Notes: a model not told the origin generated them from the letters alone. A stretch of DNA of 64,000 nt from Thermoflexibacter ruber (GCF_900113045.1 NZ_FONY01000016.1:1-64000); one strand, 5' to 3'; shown: positions 8,980-20,000, numbered from the stretch's first letter. A program made the numbers and translations.

Positions 8980-9082
8980 TAAGAATATAATTAAGTAAAG
9001 TTTATTGAGTAATCAAAATTTTCTCTAATCTACGGGGTATAATATTAAATTAACTGCTCTACGCAAATAGATAAGTTATTTT

Positions 9083-9559
9083 TCAAAGAACTTCGGTCAG
9101 CAAGATTTCCTCTTGCTGAGGAAGTTTATAAGCCTCTGCAACCTCATTAATCTTCTCTATAACTTGGAAAAAATGGGCTAATTGCTCTTGAGTAAGTTGC
9201 TCTTTGACTTTGCGGTTAAACTCTTTTACGACTTGGCGTGCAAACTCTCTTTTTTCCTTTCCTTTTTCTGTAAGACAGACTAAAACTTTTCGCTTGTCTT
9301 TTTTATCTATCTGCCTGTAAATCATCTGTTCGTCTTCCATCATTTTGAGCATTCTACTCAGGCTACGTGCTTCCATGCCCATCAGGGGAGCTATTTTAGT
9401 GGCAGGCGTTCCATGCTCTTTGTCTATATTGAGTAATACATATCCTATGGAGTGGGTAACATGATGGTCTGCTCCTAAGGCATTATACATCTTGGCAATA
9501 GCTAACCAAGCGGCTTTTACGCTGAAGTCTAATGACTGCTTCTTCTTATTATCTTCCAT
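9083..9559 (-). CDS. MarR-family transcriptional regulator
   Basis: The 158-residue protein has the MarR winged-helix layout. A helical N-terminus is followed by GTPATKIAPLMGMEARSLSRMLKMMEDEQMI (helix-turn-helix) and the wing IYRQIDKKDKRKVLVCLTEKGK. C-terminal dimerisation helices complete it. Regulators of this type respond to small phenolic ligands or oxidants and usually control adjacent genes. The VOC gene follows in the same direction at 103 bp, so the pair could be one response unit, but no operator palindrome is evident. Confidence 0.9.
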   Translation of the reverse strand: MEDNKKKQSLDFSVKAAWLAIAKMYNALGADHHVTHSIGYVLLNIDKEHGTPATKIAPLMGMEARSLSRMLKMMEDEQMIYRQIDKKDKRKVLVCLTEKGKEKREFARQVVKEFNRKVKEQLTQEQLAHFFQVIEKINEVAEAYKLPQQEEILLTEVL

Positions 9560-9632
9560 ACTTTATCCTAATCTATGACAAAGATAATAAAAAATATTAT
9601 GCAAGCATACTATTTCTCAAATTATATCAAAT

Positions 9633-9980
9633 TTAATTGGAAAGGCAAGGGCTAATATTCTTATCGGTAATCAGCAAACTTTGACTATTTCCACAGATGT
9701 CTATTTGCTTAATGATGCATTGGTGCTTGTCTGTATCGATGAGCTTCACATCGTAAATGTTACACTTTGCTTTGATAATCACTGCCCCCCCTCCCGCTAC
9801 AAGCCAATGATTGTCAGAAAGCAAATTCTCACTCCAATCATTTTTACCTACTTCGCTTACTTGTATGGAAGTAATTTCCCACACCGACTCATTTACTACA
9901 CTAATTCTTTGCATAGACTCAATAGCGGTATTTTCGCTTATTGAAACTATAAAAAACAAATAAAAAGCTATCAGTAGCAT
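9633..9980 (-). CDS. Small secreted protein of unknown function
   Basis: A 115-residue ORF begins with a short hydrophobic stretch (about residues 1-14) that can act as a signal peptide. The body has a pattern I have seen in small exported proteins of several phyla: WEITSIQVSE, then WSENLL, a glycine turn (AGGGA), C-x-x-YDVKLIDTD, then C-x-x-x-x-IDIC. The two conserved cysteines could pair. No function is assigned and I give no family name. It lies upstream of marR on the same strand, with 73 bp between them. The opposite-strand reading frame over the same bases is shorter and lacks a family-like pattern. Confidence 0.55.
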   Translation of the reverse strand: MLLIAFYLFFIVSISENTAIESMQRISVVNESVWEITSIQVSEVGKNDWSENLLSDNHWLVAGGGAVIIKAKCNIYDVKLIDTDKHQCIIKQIDICGNSQSLLITDKNISPCLSN

Positions 9981-10370
9981 ATTTTTAAAAATTTTGATTG
10001 AACAGGAAAACCAATAAGAAGAACTATCAGTTAGGTTGCTAATAGGTAGCTTTCGTTAGTTTTGTTAGAGTTGGATTGTAGTGATGATTTACTATGCAAA
10101 GATACGCAATCTCAGGTAGATACGTTCTATGAATACTTCTTGTATTCTCAGATATGTAAGAATGCAGAGATGATTCTACAATAAATTAACAAGATAAGTA
10201 CCTGAAATAATTGATTTACAAGTGTTTAGATAATATGCTATAAATAACATAATTATTTGTTTTACAATATTTTAACTTAATAAAATGCTATTTTTAGCTT
10301 TTTTTAGGTTATTTTTGGTATTATTAAGTCAAAAGCCACATTTTAACACACCGCCAAATTAGATACAGAT
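9981..10370. other. Gene-free divergent interval upstream of the M43 protease
   Basis: This is 390 bp of very AT-rich sequence between two divergent genes. A TATTTTTG box at 10310-10317 fits TAnnTTTG and lies 53 bp before the protease start, but I find no matching -33 element. No ORF, RNA gene or strong hairpin was noticed. Confidence 0.4.
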
Positions 10371-13256
10371 ATGATAAGCGTTCTTTCTAAAGCTCTATTT
10401 TCGGTATTCTTAACTCTTTTTTTTACATTTTCTCTTCTGGCGCAAGTCATAGAGGAGAGAAGATGTAACTTAGAAATGACAGTACCTAACAGCGAATTTC
10501 AGCAGAAATTGACCCAACTTGTCCAAGAAAAAAAGAAAAAGCAAGCCGCCTTTCGTACAGAAGAAGACCAAGAAATATATCGCCTTCCCGTAGTTTTTCA
10601 CATTATTCACCAAGGCGAGCCAATAGGTACAGGCACGAACCTCAGTGCAGAGCAGATTTATAGCCAATTCCAAGCCCTTAACTTAGATTTTAGAAGGCTT
10701 AATCCTGATACAGTAAGAACTCCTATACGTTTTAAACCTGTGGCGTCAGATACGCGTATAGAGTTTGTGTTGGCTCGTATAGACCCCGCAGGCAAGATAT
10801 TAGAAGAAGCAGGCATCCACCGCTACAATGGGCAAAAAAGTCAATGGACGCAAAGCGATTTTAACCAAATTATCAAACCTATTACTATTTGGGATACAGA
10901 TAGTTATGTAAATATTTGGGTTACTAATATGGCAGGTGGGATTCTTGGAGTGGCTACTTTACCTATACTATCGGGAGTCCAAGAAACTACTAATTGGGCT
11001 AACTTTGTAGGTACAGAGAGTACGGACGGGGTAATCGTAGATTTTAATGCTTTTGGGTCAAATAGTAGAGGCAATTTTTTTAGTATCTCTCCCAAGTATA
11101 ATTTAGGGAGAACACTTACTCATGAGATTGGACACTTTTTAGGGCTGCTTCATATCTCTGGCGATGGAGGGTGCAATGTAGATGACTTTTGTGAAGATAC
11201 GCCTCTCCAATCCAACAACTCGTTTAACTGCCAAACAGGGCGAGTATCTTGTGGGAATATTAACATGGTAGAGAATTACATGGACTACTCCGATGATTCT
11301 TGTTTGAACCTTTTTACCAAAGAACAAGCACTAAGAATGAGAACTGTGCTGGAGAATAGCCCACGTAGAGTTTCACTGCGTTTTTCAAGAGTAGGAAATA
11401 TCCCTGCAAATGGGGCTTATGCCTACTTTGAAGCTACTGAGCGTAATTTATGCCCTTCGCAAACGGCAGTTTTTACTCAGAAAGCAGCGATTTTCGGCGC
11501 AAATACTAAAATTGAGTCTTTCCAGTGGTTTTTTCCTAATGGTACTCCTTCCAGTTCTACTTTGCCCAACCCACGAGTAAGATACACACAATCAGGAACT
11601 TACGATGTAATATTGATAGTGCGAAGTAATTTTAATACGGATACACTCATTCGGAAAAATTATGTAAGGATAGCCCTGCCCGATGCCAATATCCGAGCTC
11701 TTCAGCAAAATTTTGAAAACTTGGCGTTGATAGATGGGTGGAGAATCACAGGCAACTCTTGGGGAAGGACTAACATTGGGGGCTTTGGACTTAGCACGGG
11801 TTCATTTTTGGCTACTAATACCAAAGATAGAGATAAAATCTCCACCATTATTTCCCCTATACTGAATACCCAAAACAAAAGTCTTTTGCATATCACTTTT
11901 GATATGAGTTATCGTGCTATTGCTGGCAAGACCGATTCATTGGAAATCATGCTTTCTAATGATTGTGGAGAATCTTTTAAAACGATTTGGAAACAAGGAG
12001 GCAATTTCTTAGGAACGGCTGTTCAGTCGCTTTTCAGGACTACACCACGAAACAATGATTGGGAAAAAGTCAATTTGTTTGTGGACATCAGCAAGGCGGC
12101 AACAGCAAGGTTAATTTTTAAAAACATCAATTATGAAGGGAGTAGCCTTTACATAGACAATATTGCGATTACAACCTTAGACGAAAGCCAAGTAATACAG
12201 GCTAATGTTGATTTCCAAATAGTTCCCAACTTTTTACTTAAAAATGAAAGTGCAATAGTCAAAGAAAATGTACAAGGTATGCCTGTAAACTTCAATTGGA
12301 ACTTTGCAGACGGCTTGCCTTCTACTTCCACAGAAAGAATTTTGTCAGTTAAATATACCTCAGAAGGTAGGAAAAATATTTCTTTGAAAGTAGATAATAT
12401 GCGTTTCCAAAATGAAGTAAGTAAGCAGGCAGTACAAGTAGTTGCTGGAAATAAACTGAGCAATACAGGAAGTAAAAAATTAGAAATTAAATTTATAGGG
12501 ACAAATAACTACTTAGCAGGGCATAACACATTGTTTGACAGGGCAAAGGCGGAGCATTTTACTGATTTTGGCAAGTATGAACTGCTGCACGGGGCAGATA
12601 TATTCTTTGGCTATGTGGAAATCTTTAACAACTTATCAGAAGTTACTTTTACTGTTTGGAGCGAGCAGAACGGTAAGCCCAGCCAAGTCTTAGCCACTAA
12701 AAAGCTGCTACTTTCAGATATAAAGCGCGATGTGGTACGCCGCCAGCCTACCAGAATTATTTTAGATAGTCCTATTCCTGCACCAGAAAGTTTTTTTGCA
12801 GGGATTCAGCTAAATTATAGCCCATTTAGCAATGAAAAAGTAGCGATTTACACAGCAGAAACTTTGAGAAATACGGCATGGGAACTCACTGCTCAAAATA
12901 TTTGGCAGCAGTACAACGAGCCTGTGGTTGGAAAAACAGGTACTTTTGCCTTTGCCCATGCCATCTATCCAATTCTCAGCCCAGAAAAAGGGCAGTATGA
13001 CAAGGATTTTGCCAGTAGAAAAATCCTTCTTTACCCTAACCCCACTACTCAAAGTGTCAATATAGATTACAAAGAAGTCAAAATCTTGACTTGCCAAATC
13101 TACAATAGTATGGGGCAATTAGTAAAAAAGCAAGATTTTGAACAGTTAGCTACACTTACTAAAATTGAGTTTCCTACTATGAGTGCAGGAATTTATCTGC
13201 TTGTTTTTGAAACAGATAAGGGAGTAGCTGTGAAAAAGTTAATACTTGTAGAGTAA
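10371..13256 (+). CDS. Secreted M43-family metalloprotease with PKD regions and T9SS sorting domain
   Basis: This 961-residue protein starts with a signal peptide (about residues 1-25). A catalytic domain of the pappalysin/cytophagalysin (M43) type carries the zinc motif HEIGHFLGLLH at residue 251 and a Met-turn region NYMDYSDD near residue 303. The cysteine-containing segment between them (CNVDDFCEDTP) is normal for the family. PKD-like beta-sandwich regions lie at about 370-435 and 625-690, with a jelly-roll-like stretch between them. The C-terminus (about 883-961) is a T9SS type A sorting domain: LLYPNPTTQSV, then IYNSMGQLV and GIYLLVFE. It should be exported by Sec and then by the type IX system, either released or attached to the cell surface. 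Its stop codon lies 4 bp from the convergent purL stop. Confidence 0.92.
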   Translation: MISVLSKALFSVFLTLFFTFSLLAQVIEERRCNLEMTVPNSEFQQKLTQLVQEKKKKQAAFRTEEDQEIYRLPVVFHIIHQGEPIGTGTNLSAEQIYSQFQALNLDFRRLNPDTVRTPIRFKPVASDTRIEFVLARIDPAGKILEEAGIHRYNGQKSQWTQSDFNQIIKPITIWDTDSYVNIWVTNMAGGILGVATLPILSGVQETTNWANFVGTESTDGVIVDFNAFGSNSRGNFFSISPKYNLGRTLTHEIGHFLGLLHISGDGGCNVDDFCEDTPLQSNNSFNCQTGRVSCGNINMVENYMDYSDDSCLNLFTKEQALRMRTVLENSPRRVSLRFSRVGNIPANGAYAYFEATERNLCPSQTAVFTQKAAIFGANTKIESFQWFFPNGTPSSSTLPNPRVRYTQSGTYDVILIVRSNFNTDTLIRKNYVRIALPDANIRALQQNFENLALIDGWRITGNSWGRTNIGGFGLSTGSFLATNTKDRDKISTIISPILNTQNKSLLHITFDMSYRAIAGKTDSLEIMLSNDCGESFKTIWKQGGNFLGTAVQSLFRTTPRNNDWEKVNLFVDISKAATARLIFKNINYEGSSLYIDNIAITTLDESQVIQANVDFQIVPNFLLKNESAIVKENVQGMPVNFNWNFADGLPSTSTERILSVKYTSEGRKNISLKVDNMRFQNEVSKQAVQVVAGNKLSNTGSKKLEIKFIGTNNYLAGHNTLFDRAKAEHFTDFGKYELLHGADIFFGYVEIFNNLSEVTFTVWSEQNGKPSQVLATKKLLLSDIKRDVVRRQPTRIILDSPIPAPESFFAGIQLNYSPFSNEKVAIYTAETLRNTAWELTAQNIWQQYNEPVVGKTGTFAFAHAIYPILSPEKGQYDKDFASRKILLYPNPTTQSVNIDYKEVKILTCQIYNSMGQLVKKQDFEQLATLTKIEFPTMSAGIYLLVFETDKGVAVKKLILVE

Positions 13257-13260
13257 ACCT

Positions 13261-15495
13261 TTAATCCAAGTAGCTCGGCAATGCTCCTTCATACAGCTTT
13301 TTTGCCTCCTCTGTAGTGATTAGCACTTGATTGTCCACGGTAAAATAGTTGTCTTTGGTAACTTTGCCTAAAAAGGTGAAATCTGTTTGGCAGTTTTTCT
13401 CAAAGGCTTCTTTTTGTTCAGGTTTTATAGAAACGACTACTCTGCTTTGGCTTTCCCCAAAAAGAAAGGCATCTTTTCTGTAAGTTGGTGAAGTCAATAT
13501 GTTGAAACCAAAACCCTTGTGCATAGCAGATTCAGCTAAGGCAATGAATAAACCTCCTTCGGAAATATCGTGAGCAGACTGGATTAACTTGTTTGCAATC
13601 AATTTTTTGAGGGCTTGATGTACCGAAAACTCATAGTCCAAGTCAAACATAGGGGCAGGAGATTCCTTCACCTTGCAATAAGAATAGAGGTATTCCGAAC
13701 TTGAAATGCAGTTTTTTGGCAAGCCAATTAGGTAAATCAAATCTCCTTCATTTTTAAAACTCAAAGTCATTTTGTTTTCTACACCTTCTAAAAGCCCTAA
13801 CATTCCGATAGTAGGTGTTGGGTTTACGGCACTTTCTACTCCCGCCACTACATTTTTAGGCGTACTTTGATTATAAAAACTCACATTCCCCCCTGTTACA
13901 GGCGTTCCAAATTTTTCGCAAGCTGCTTTCATACCTTTGATAGCCCCCACAAACTGCCAATAAACTTCTGGTAAATAAGGATTCCCAAAGTTTAAGTTAT
14001 TGGTAATAGCCACAGGTTCGCCTCCCGCACAAACTACATTGCGAGCCGCTTCGGAAACAGCAATCATGCAACCTACTTCAGGGTCAGCTTTGACATAGCG
14101 AGAGTTGCAGTCGACAGTAATGACTATGTTTTTATTAGTACCTTTTACGTTTACCACTGCCGCATCAGAAGGCTCGTTTACGCCTGTAAAGGCTGTGCCT
14201 ACCATAGAATCGTACTGCTGGTAAATCCATTTTTTAGAAGCAATATTGGGGTGAGAAAGCAAGTATTTGGCAATTTTTACATAGCCTTCGGGATTAGGCT
14301 CATGAATTTTATCAATGTCAAATTTCTTATATTCTTGATAATAAGCGGGTTCTTTCCACTCTCTATAGTAAACAGGTGCGCCCCCTCCCAACACTAAGTC
14401 TTTGGCAGGAACGTCAGCGACCAATTCGCCATTCATGTAAAAATGCAAGCGTTTGGTATCAGTAACTACCCCGATTTGAGCGCAATTCAAGTCCCATTTA
14501 TCAAAAATTGCCTTCATTTCTTCCTCCTTGCCTTTTTTTGCTACTATCAACATTCTTTCTTGGGACTCAGAAAGCAAAATTTCAAAAGGTTTCATATTGG
14601 GCTGACGCATAGGTACTTTGTCCAACCAAATTTCCATACCATGCTCGCCTTTGGTACTCATTTCTGAGGTAGAGCAGATAATTCCCGCTGCTCCCATGTC
14701 TTGTATGCCTATATAGAGTTCTTTATCAATAATTTCCAAAGTTGCTTCTAAAAGCAATTTTTCTTGGAAAGGGTCGCCCACCTGTACGGCAGGGAGTTTT
14801 TCTGCTGTTTTCTCAGAAATATCTTCAGAAGCAAAAGTAGCCCCATGAATACCGTCTTTGCCAGTCGCCGAACCAACTATAAATACTGGATTCCCCACAC
14901 CATAGGAGGTTGCTTTGGCAATTTTCCCATTTTTCAAAATTCCTGCGGAAAAGGCATTGACAAGGGGGTTTACATTGTAGCAGTCATCAAAATAGACTTC
15001 TCCGCCCACTGTAGGAATCCCAAAAGAGTTGCCATAATCACCAATTCCCTTGACTACGCCTTTCACTAACCACTTGGTTCTTTCTAACTCTAAGTTTCCA
15101 AACCTCAATGAGTTCAGCTGAGCAATAGGTCTTGCGCCCATAGTGAAAATATCTCTATTGATACCTCCAACTCCTGTTGCCGCCCCTTGGTAAGGCTCAA
15201 CAGCCGAGGGGTGGTTGTGAGATTCTATCTTGAAGCAACAAGCCAAGCCATCGCCAATGTCCACTAAACCAGCGTTTTCTTCTCCTGCTTTGGCAAGCAT
15301 ACGAGGAGAATCTTTGGGTAAGGTTTTGAGCCAAACGATAGAGTTTTTATAAGAGCAATGCTCTGACCACATCACAGAAAAAATGCTCAGTTCAGTAAAG
15401 TTGGGTGTTCTGCCAAGAATTTCCTTAATTTTTTCAAATTCCTCAGGCAGCAAGCCTAATTTTTTGGCGGTATCTACGGTTGGGAGTGCTTCCAT
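13261..15495 (-). CDS. purL: Phosphoribosylformylglycinamidine synthase subunit PurL (small type)
   Basis: This 744-residue PurL carries out the ATP-dependent amidation of FGAR to FGAM in purine synthesis. Visible landmarks are [10 protein letters not shown] near the N-terminus, [23 protein letters not shown], an internal [12 protein letters not shown] segment, and the second-half repeat [16 protein letters not shown] with [11 protein letters not shown]. The length is that of the small PurL found in Gram-positive bacteria, archaea and some Bacteroidota, which works with separate PurS and PurQ subunits. It is not the roughly 1300-residue fused enterobacterial enzyme. Neither purS nor purQ is in the window. 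It is transcribed alone, convergent with the protease gene. Confidence 0.96.
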   Translation of the reverse strand: MEALPTVDTAKKLGLLPEEFEKIKEILGRTPNFTELSIFSVMWSEHCSYKNSIVWLKTLPKDSPRMLAKAGEENAGLVDIGDGLACCFKIESHNHPSAVEPYQGAATGVGGINRDIFTMGARPIAQLNSLRFGNLELERTKWLVKGVVKGIGDYGNSFGIPTVGGEVYFDDCYNVNPLVNAFSAGILKNGKIAKATSYGVGNPVFIVGSATGKDGIHGATFASEDISEKTAEKLPAVQVGDPFQEKLLLEATLEIIDKELYIGIQDMGAAGIICSTSEMSTKGEHGMEIWLDKVPMRQPNMKPFEILLSESQERMLIVAKKGKEEEMKAIFDKWDLNCAQIGVVTDTKRLHFYMNGELVADVPAKDLVLGGGAPVYYREWKEPAYYQEYKKFDIDKIHEPNPEGYVKIAKYLLSHPNIASKKWIYQQYDSMVGTAFTGVNEPSDAAVVNVKGTNKNIVITVDCNSRYVKADPEVGCMIAVSEAARNVVCAGGEPVAITNNLNFGNPYLPEVYWQFVGAIKGMKAACEKFGTPVTGGNVSFYNQSTPKNVVAGVESAVNPTPTIGMLGLLEGVENKMTLSFKNEGDLIYLIGLPKNCISSSEYLYSYCKVKESPAPMFDLDYEFSVHQALKKLIANKLIQSAHDISEGGLFIALAESAMHKGFGFNILTSPTYRKDAFLFGESQSRVVVSIKPEQKEAFEKNCQTDFTFLGKVTKDNYFTVDNQVLITTEEAKKLYEGALPSYLD

Positions 15496-15516
15496 TTTTT
15501 TAAAATTAGAAATTAA

Positions 15517-15587
15517 AAATCTGGAATCTGGAATGAGAAATGACGAACTTTTTAATTCCAGATTTTCAGATTCTACATTCCAGATTT
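15517..15587. repeat. Imperfect palindromic repeat upstream of purL
   Basis: AAATCTGGAAT at 15517-15527 is exactly complementary to ATTCCAGATTT at 15577-15587, with further CTGGAAT/ATTCCAG copies between them, so several hairpins can form. It lies just upstream of purL. It may be a dispersed intergenic element or part of the purL leader. No other copy was seen in this window. Confidence 0.5.
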
Positions 15588-15669
15588 CACCTGCAAACTT
15601 AGCTATTTTTTAAAAGAGTGGAAAAAGAAAAAGGGAAATAAATAAAGAAAGGCTATTTTGTAAAATATA

Positions 15670-16821
15670 CTACTCCCACACCTCTTGCATTAAGCGATAG
15701 CCTATTGGGTCAAAGGTTTTCAGTTCTTGTCTGGTAAAGGGTATGTAGTAGCCTCTTCCAAAAAAAGCTACGGTCAGTTCTGCAAAATACTCGCCTTCAT
15801 TATCTAAGGCATAGTGCCTGACTATCTCCCCTTGAAAATCCTCTACCTGCTCGTACTTTTTACTTTTTAGTGCATTGTTATAGGCAGCAGCTATTTTTTC
15901 TTTGAGTTCTTCTGAGAGAGAATGGTGATAAGCATGTCCCAATTCGTGCAAGATGACATTATATGGCTGGTCTTGCTGAAAGTCAATGAAGTTCTGAATA
16001 TCACAAACCTCTATGGAATTAACCATTTGTGCAGGGTAGCCATTATTAACCAACCAGCCTTCTGAGATATGGCACCATGCTAAAGCTTTTCCATATTTTT
16101 TGAACTCTAACCAAATAGGTATAGTTTTTAGAAAATTCAACGGCTTTGGTTTCAAGGCTTTGGTAACTTCCTCCAATTTTTCAGAGAGAATACTCATGAT
16201 TTTTTTTGTTTTTTCCTCTTTTTCTGTTCCTTTTTTGACCATTACCTTAAAGCCGTGTAAAAGTACAGCCTTGAAATCTTCTAATTTTGCCTCCGTTTCT
16301 TCTGTATCTTCCTCAAGCGAATAAATAAGTTCCATTTTCCAAAACTGTCCGCCTACACTCTCCGTATTCGCCATTTGCAAGTAACTCCCCGTGTCATCAT
16401 TTAGCACATCTAAAGACTTTCCATCTCCTAACCACTTGTTAGTCAGGCGATAGTAACCGTTCCCCAAAGGAGTAAATTTCCAGAGTTGCCCAGTAACATT
16501 AGTGGTATTTGCCATTTGCAAGTGGTTATTAGTTCCATCATTTACTATATCCAATGCCTTTTCCTCACCTTGCCACTGGTTAGTCAAGCGATAATATCCA
16601 TTTCCCATAGGAGTAAACCTCCAAAGCTGACCAGAAACATTCTCTACGCTTGCTAAGGTCAACTGGTCGTTTTGTCCATCATTTACTACGTCCAATGCCT
16701 TACCTTTTCCTAACCATTTTGTAGTTAGCCGATAATAACCATTTTCAAATGTTTGTGAATATATATTTGAATAAGATAGTAGGGCAAATAAAATCAGTAC
16801 TGAGAAAAGAACTTGCTTCAT
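15670..16821 (-). CDS. Secreted metallopeptidase-like protein with a ricin-type trefoil
   Basis: The 383-residue protein has an N-terminal signal peptide (about residues 1-22). Three consecutive repeats of roughly 45 residues follow (about 25-165), each starting N-G-Y-Y-R-L-T and containing K-x-L-D-V/I-x-N-D and a G-Q-L/F-W ending. Three such repeats make one beta-trefoil of the ricin/CBM13 type, a sugar-binding fold. The C-terminal half contains HELGHAYHH near residue 287, the HExxH zinc motif of gluzincin or metzincin peptidases. A downstream Glu-rich GEYFAE segment could give the third ligand. I therefore read it as an exported zinc peptidase targeted by a lectin domain. The substrate is unknown. 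The exact peptidase family is not certain. Confidence 0.75.
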   Translation of the reverse strand: MKQVLFSVLILFALLSYSNIYSQTFENGYYRLTTKWLGKGKALDVVNDGQNDQLTLASVENVSGQLWRFTPMGNGYYRLTNQWQGEEKALDIVNDGTNNHLQMANTTNVTGQLWKFTPLGNGYYRLTNKWLGDGKSLDVLNDDTGSYLQMANTESVGGQFWKMELIYSLEEDTEETEAKLEDFKAVLLHGFKVMVKKGTEKEEKTKKIMSILSEKLEEVTKALKPKPLNFLKTIPIWLEFKKYGKALAWCHISEGWLVNNGYPAQMVNSIEVCDIQNFIDFQQDQPYNVILHELGHAYHHSLSEELKEKIAAAYNNALKSKKYEQVEDFQGEIVRHYALDNEGEYFAELTVAFFGRGYYIPFTRQELKTFDPIGYRLMQEVWE

Positions 16822-16853
16822 AAAATTGAATTGATAATTGGTAAAAAGTAAAG

Positions 16854-17005
16854 AAAAAAAGGAAGGCTAAGATTCTATGATTTTAACCAATAAACTTCTT
16901 GCGAAAGTGTTTCTTTATCGCCTCACCCCCTGCCCCTCTCCTTCTGAGAGGGGAAATAGGTACTTTCACAAGAACTCTACTTAATAACTAAGACCATAGA
17001 ACCTT
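16854..17005 (-). terminator. Terminator-like hairpin downstream of the caspase/lipase gene, interrupted by the 82-bp repeat
   Basis: On the minus strand, 20 bp after the caspase/lipase stop codon, 21 bases at 17005-16985 can pair with 16889-16869. In the minus-strand RNA I count 20 of 21 positions paired, several as G-U wobbles. A run of seven U (16860-16854) follows after an 8-base spacer. The loop is not short: it contains the whole 82-bp repeat at 16895-16976. I read this as a Rho-independent terminator split by a repeat insertion. Confidence 0.55.
16895..16976 (-). repeat. 82-bp dispersed repeat with terminal inverted repeats, copy A
   Basis: The ends are inverted repeats (CTTCTTGCGAAAGTG at one end, TACTTTCACAAGAAC at the other). 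The middle is a G/C-rich segment with a CCCTCTC/GAGAGGG hairpin and a CCTCACCCCCTGCC stretch. The reverse complement of this copy matches 48188-48269 almost base for base and at equal length. A partial copy lies at 20854-20904. Long hairpin arms flank it on both sides. Confidence 0.8.
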
Positions 17006-17025
17006 TTTATTTCTCATGCAATGTT

Positions 17026-20000
17026 TTACAAAAACCTTGCCCTACTTGCCGCCTCAGCCATTGCCTTGTTGCCTTCAGGAGTAGTAAAATAACTCATGTG
17101 GTCGCAAGCAGGATAAATCACTTCGCTTTCTTGTACCCACTTTACACTCCTGATGCTTTCTAAACTTACTGCAATGTCGTTAGGCGAGCCAAAAAGGAAA
17201 TCGTCCAATACTTTGCTTTGGATTTTGCCTAAGAGTTTTTTCAAAGCCCCATTTTCTGCTGTTCCTTCTGCCAAAAGTGGAGTGAGTTTGGTATTGCCTG
17301 CGATGATGGTGTAAGGTGTTTTGGGTTGTGCCGTTTTTGCCAAGTTCTGCAAAAAAGGCTCATTTCCATTGAGTTGCTTGAGGCTAACCCCTATTTCTTT
17401 CATGGTTTTGTTGAAAAGGAAAACCATAGGAGCGGTAGCCCATGCAAACAAGGCTATCTTACTCATTGCCATAGAAATAGCCATTTGTATCCAATCTTTA
17501 AGGGCAGAAAAAGGCGAGCCAGCATTAGGCGTACCCAGCATAATGAGGTGATTGACTATCTCGTCCCCTCGCAAGTTTTCTATCATGTATCGACTGACCA
17601 AACCTCCCATAGAGTGTGCGTAAATATGCACGTTTTTGTCATGTCCCGCTTTGATTCCGATATGCTCCAAACGTTCCTTGAAAAATTGAGAATTTGCCTC
17701 TATGGGGGTGTTGAGATTTTCGTAATCTAAGGTCAAAACTGCATCATATTTTTCTAATAATGGATTGCCCTTGTCGTCTTTTGCCAAGACTAAACTTTGA
17801 GGCATGGTTTCTGTGTCGCCAATGATGCCATGCACAAAAACAGCAATATTCTTTTTCGTTTCTATTTCGCGAGCTACTTTGTCAAGTACAAACCCATAAT
17901 CTTTATCGCTGTGAAGTTGCCTCATATATTTGAAGCCATCTGCTCTGATGTCGGTTGCCATGTCCAACAAAGGATATTGGAACTCTCGTCCTAACTTTTT
18001 ACTGACTACTTTTTGGAAGAAAATCTTGACCGAACCTGTCAGGCTTCGGGTTTGCGTTTCGGGGTCTATCTTGGGTTCTGCTGCATCTTTGGGGAGGTCG
18101 TCCACGCTTACGACCACTTCTCCATTTTCGTTTACTTCCGAACTTGCTTTGATAGGTAAGAAAAATTCCCCATCAAAAGTAATAGGGAAAACCACATCGC
18201 TTTCCTCTGCCTGAGCATCTAATTTGAGGTTGAAAAGCGGTTTGCTCTCATCTGTTTTTTGCAAGTTAGCAATGCCTTTTACTTCCAAAATACTTAAATC
18301 GGTGGTATCACCATCAGAGTTATTAAAGCTAATCGGTTGGAATTGAGGACTTTCTCTAAAAACCTGTGGAATAGCAAAGTCTTTAGGTTTTTGGCTTATA
18401 TCTCTGGTCGCAAACTGCTGTTGTGGACTTGCCAAAGCTACCTCAATGCCCCCTGCGAAGTTGCTGGTAATGCTATTTTTACCCAACAAACCTGTAGGTT
18501 TTCCTGTCATAACTTTTTGAGGCTGAGAGGGTTGAGTTACGGTAATGAATAAGTTAAATACTGACCAATCCGCCCCTGATGCTTTTCTTACCAAACCTCT
18601 GGTCGCTGAGTCTTCGTCAGGTGTAGCAGGGAAAGGCAGAGGAGTTAAAGTCATATTTTTTACAAAATCAGGAGAAAATTCTTCTGTGCTGTAAATCAAT
18701 TTAATCACTATTTTTTCTTGAAATTCTCCTCCTCTAAGCAAGTTTTCGTTTACCGTCAAATTCACTGGTGAGCCATCTAAGATGTCAAAACTTGAATTTG
18801 GAGGTAATGGACGATTGAAAATTTGTAAACTTGCCTCGCTGGTAATATCTGCCCCAAAGTTTTGCGACATCCAAATCGCTGTGCAGTAGAGTTGTTTTCC
18901 TGTATTATTTTTCACTCGCCAATACATATCTGGGGTAAGCATGATGCCTTCATACGCTTGATTAGCAAGCAGATTTAAGCCATTAGACACGTCCACTGTA
19001 ACTCGTTCTTCAATTTTCTTTTCTATTTCTTTAGCATCTATAACCTCTATTACTACTGCATTATCAGAAAAAGAAGTATCAGGATTGCTCATTTCCAAAG
19101 TTTTCTCCCACTTTGCTATAGTTTGTATGTAAGCCCATGCTTTCTGTGCCATTGCACCTTCTCCTACCTGCATGGAGTTGGCTGGAGTAACTACTTGTCT
19201 GCCTTTTACATCTTTGCATACTTTTTTCCCATCTTGGTTGAGCAAAAACTCATATTTCTTAGTGAATTGGTCTTGGGAAACAACTACCCTGTATTTGGCT
19301 TCGGCAGGATTGTCTGTAAACTTGGCGTAAGGCTGGCTTCCACCATCAGTTTCCACCATGTTTCTCAAATATTTGGTGTCCTCTTCTGAACCTTCCATGT
19401 AAAACAAAGTAGGTTTGACGGAAGAAGACGTTAATTTTGCCTTGTAAATCGCATGGAGGTCTGGAGAAAAAGGAGTGCGTTTGGGGTGGTCTTGAAATTC
19501 TATCTTGCTGTAATCTTTTTCTACTTTGGTAATGATAGCCTTTGCTACATCATTGCCTTTATTTTCATCAGTCATCAACTTATATTCCTTATTCCCAGAG
19601 GCATCAGCAAAATTGAAGACAGAAAGAATATTGGGGTCGGAAGGAGAGGTGTTTTTGGGCAACCCTTGCATCTGCCCCATATTTACCACCCAACTTTTTA
19701 CGTCATCTCTGTAATAAATCCTCAAAAAATCTTCTTTGGGAGGCAAACCACCTAAAAAAGTATTGTCCAAACTTGCTAATTGCATTGCTCCCTCTATCTG
19801 CGTAGGTACGCAAATCTCGATTTGTGGGTTTTGCTCAGGCACAAGGCTAATGACTTTTGCCTTCACCTTGGACATCAAATCCCCATAGCTCAAATCCCCT
19901 TTGGCAGATTTCAAAGTTTCTATCAAAGAAAAGTTAAAAGCACCGCGTTTTTGACCGTCCAGTATAGTTTCTTTGGCAAACTCATTGGCGCGTGCGGCTG

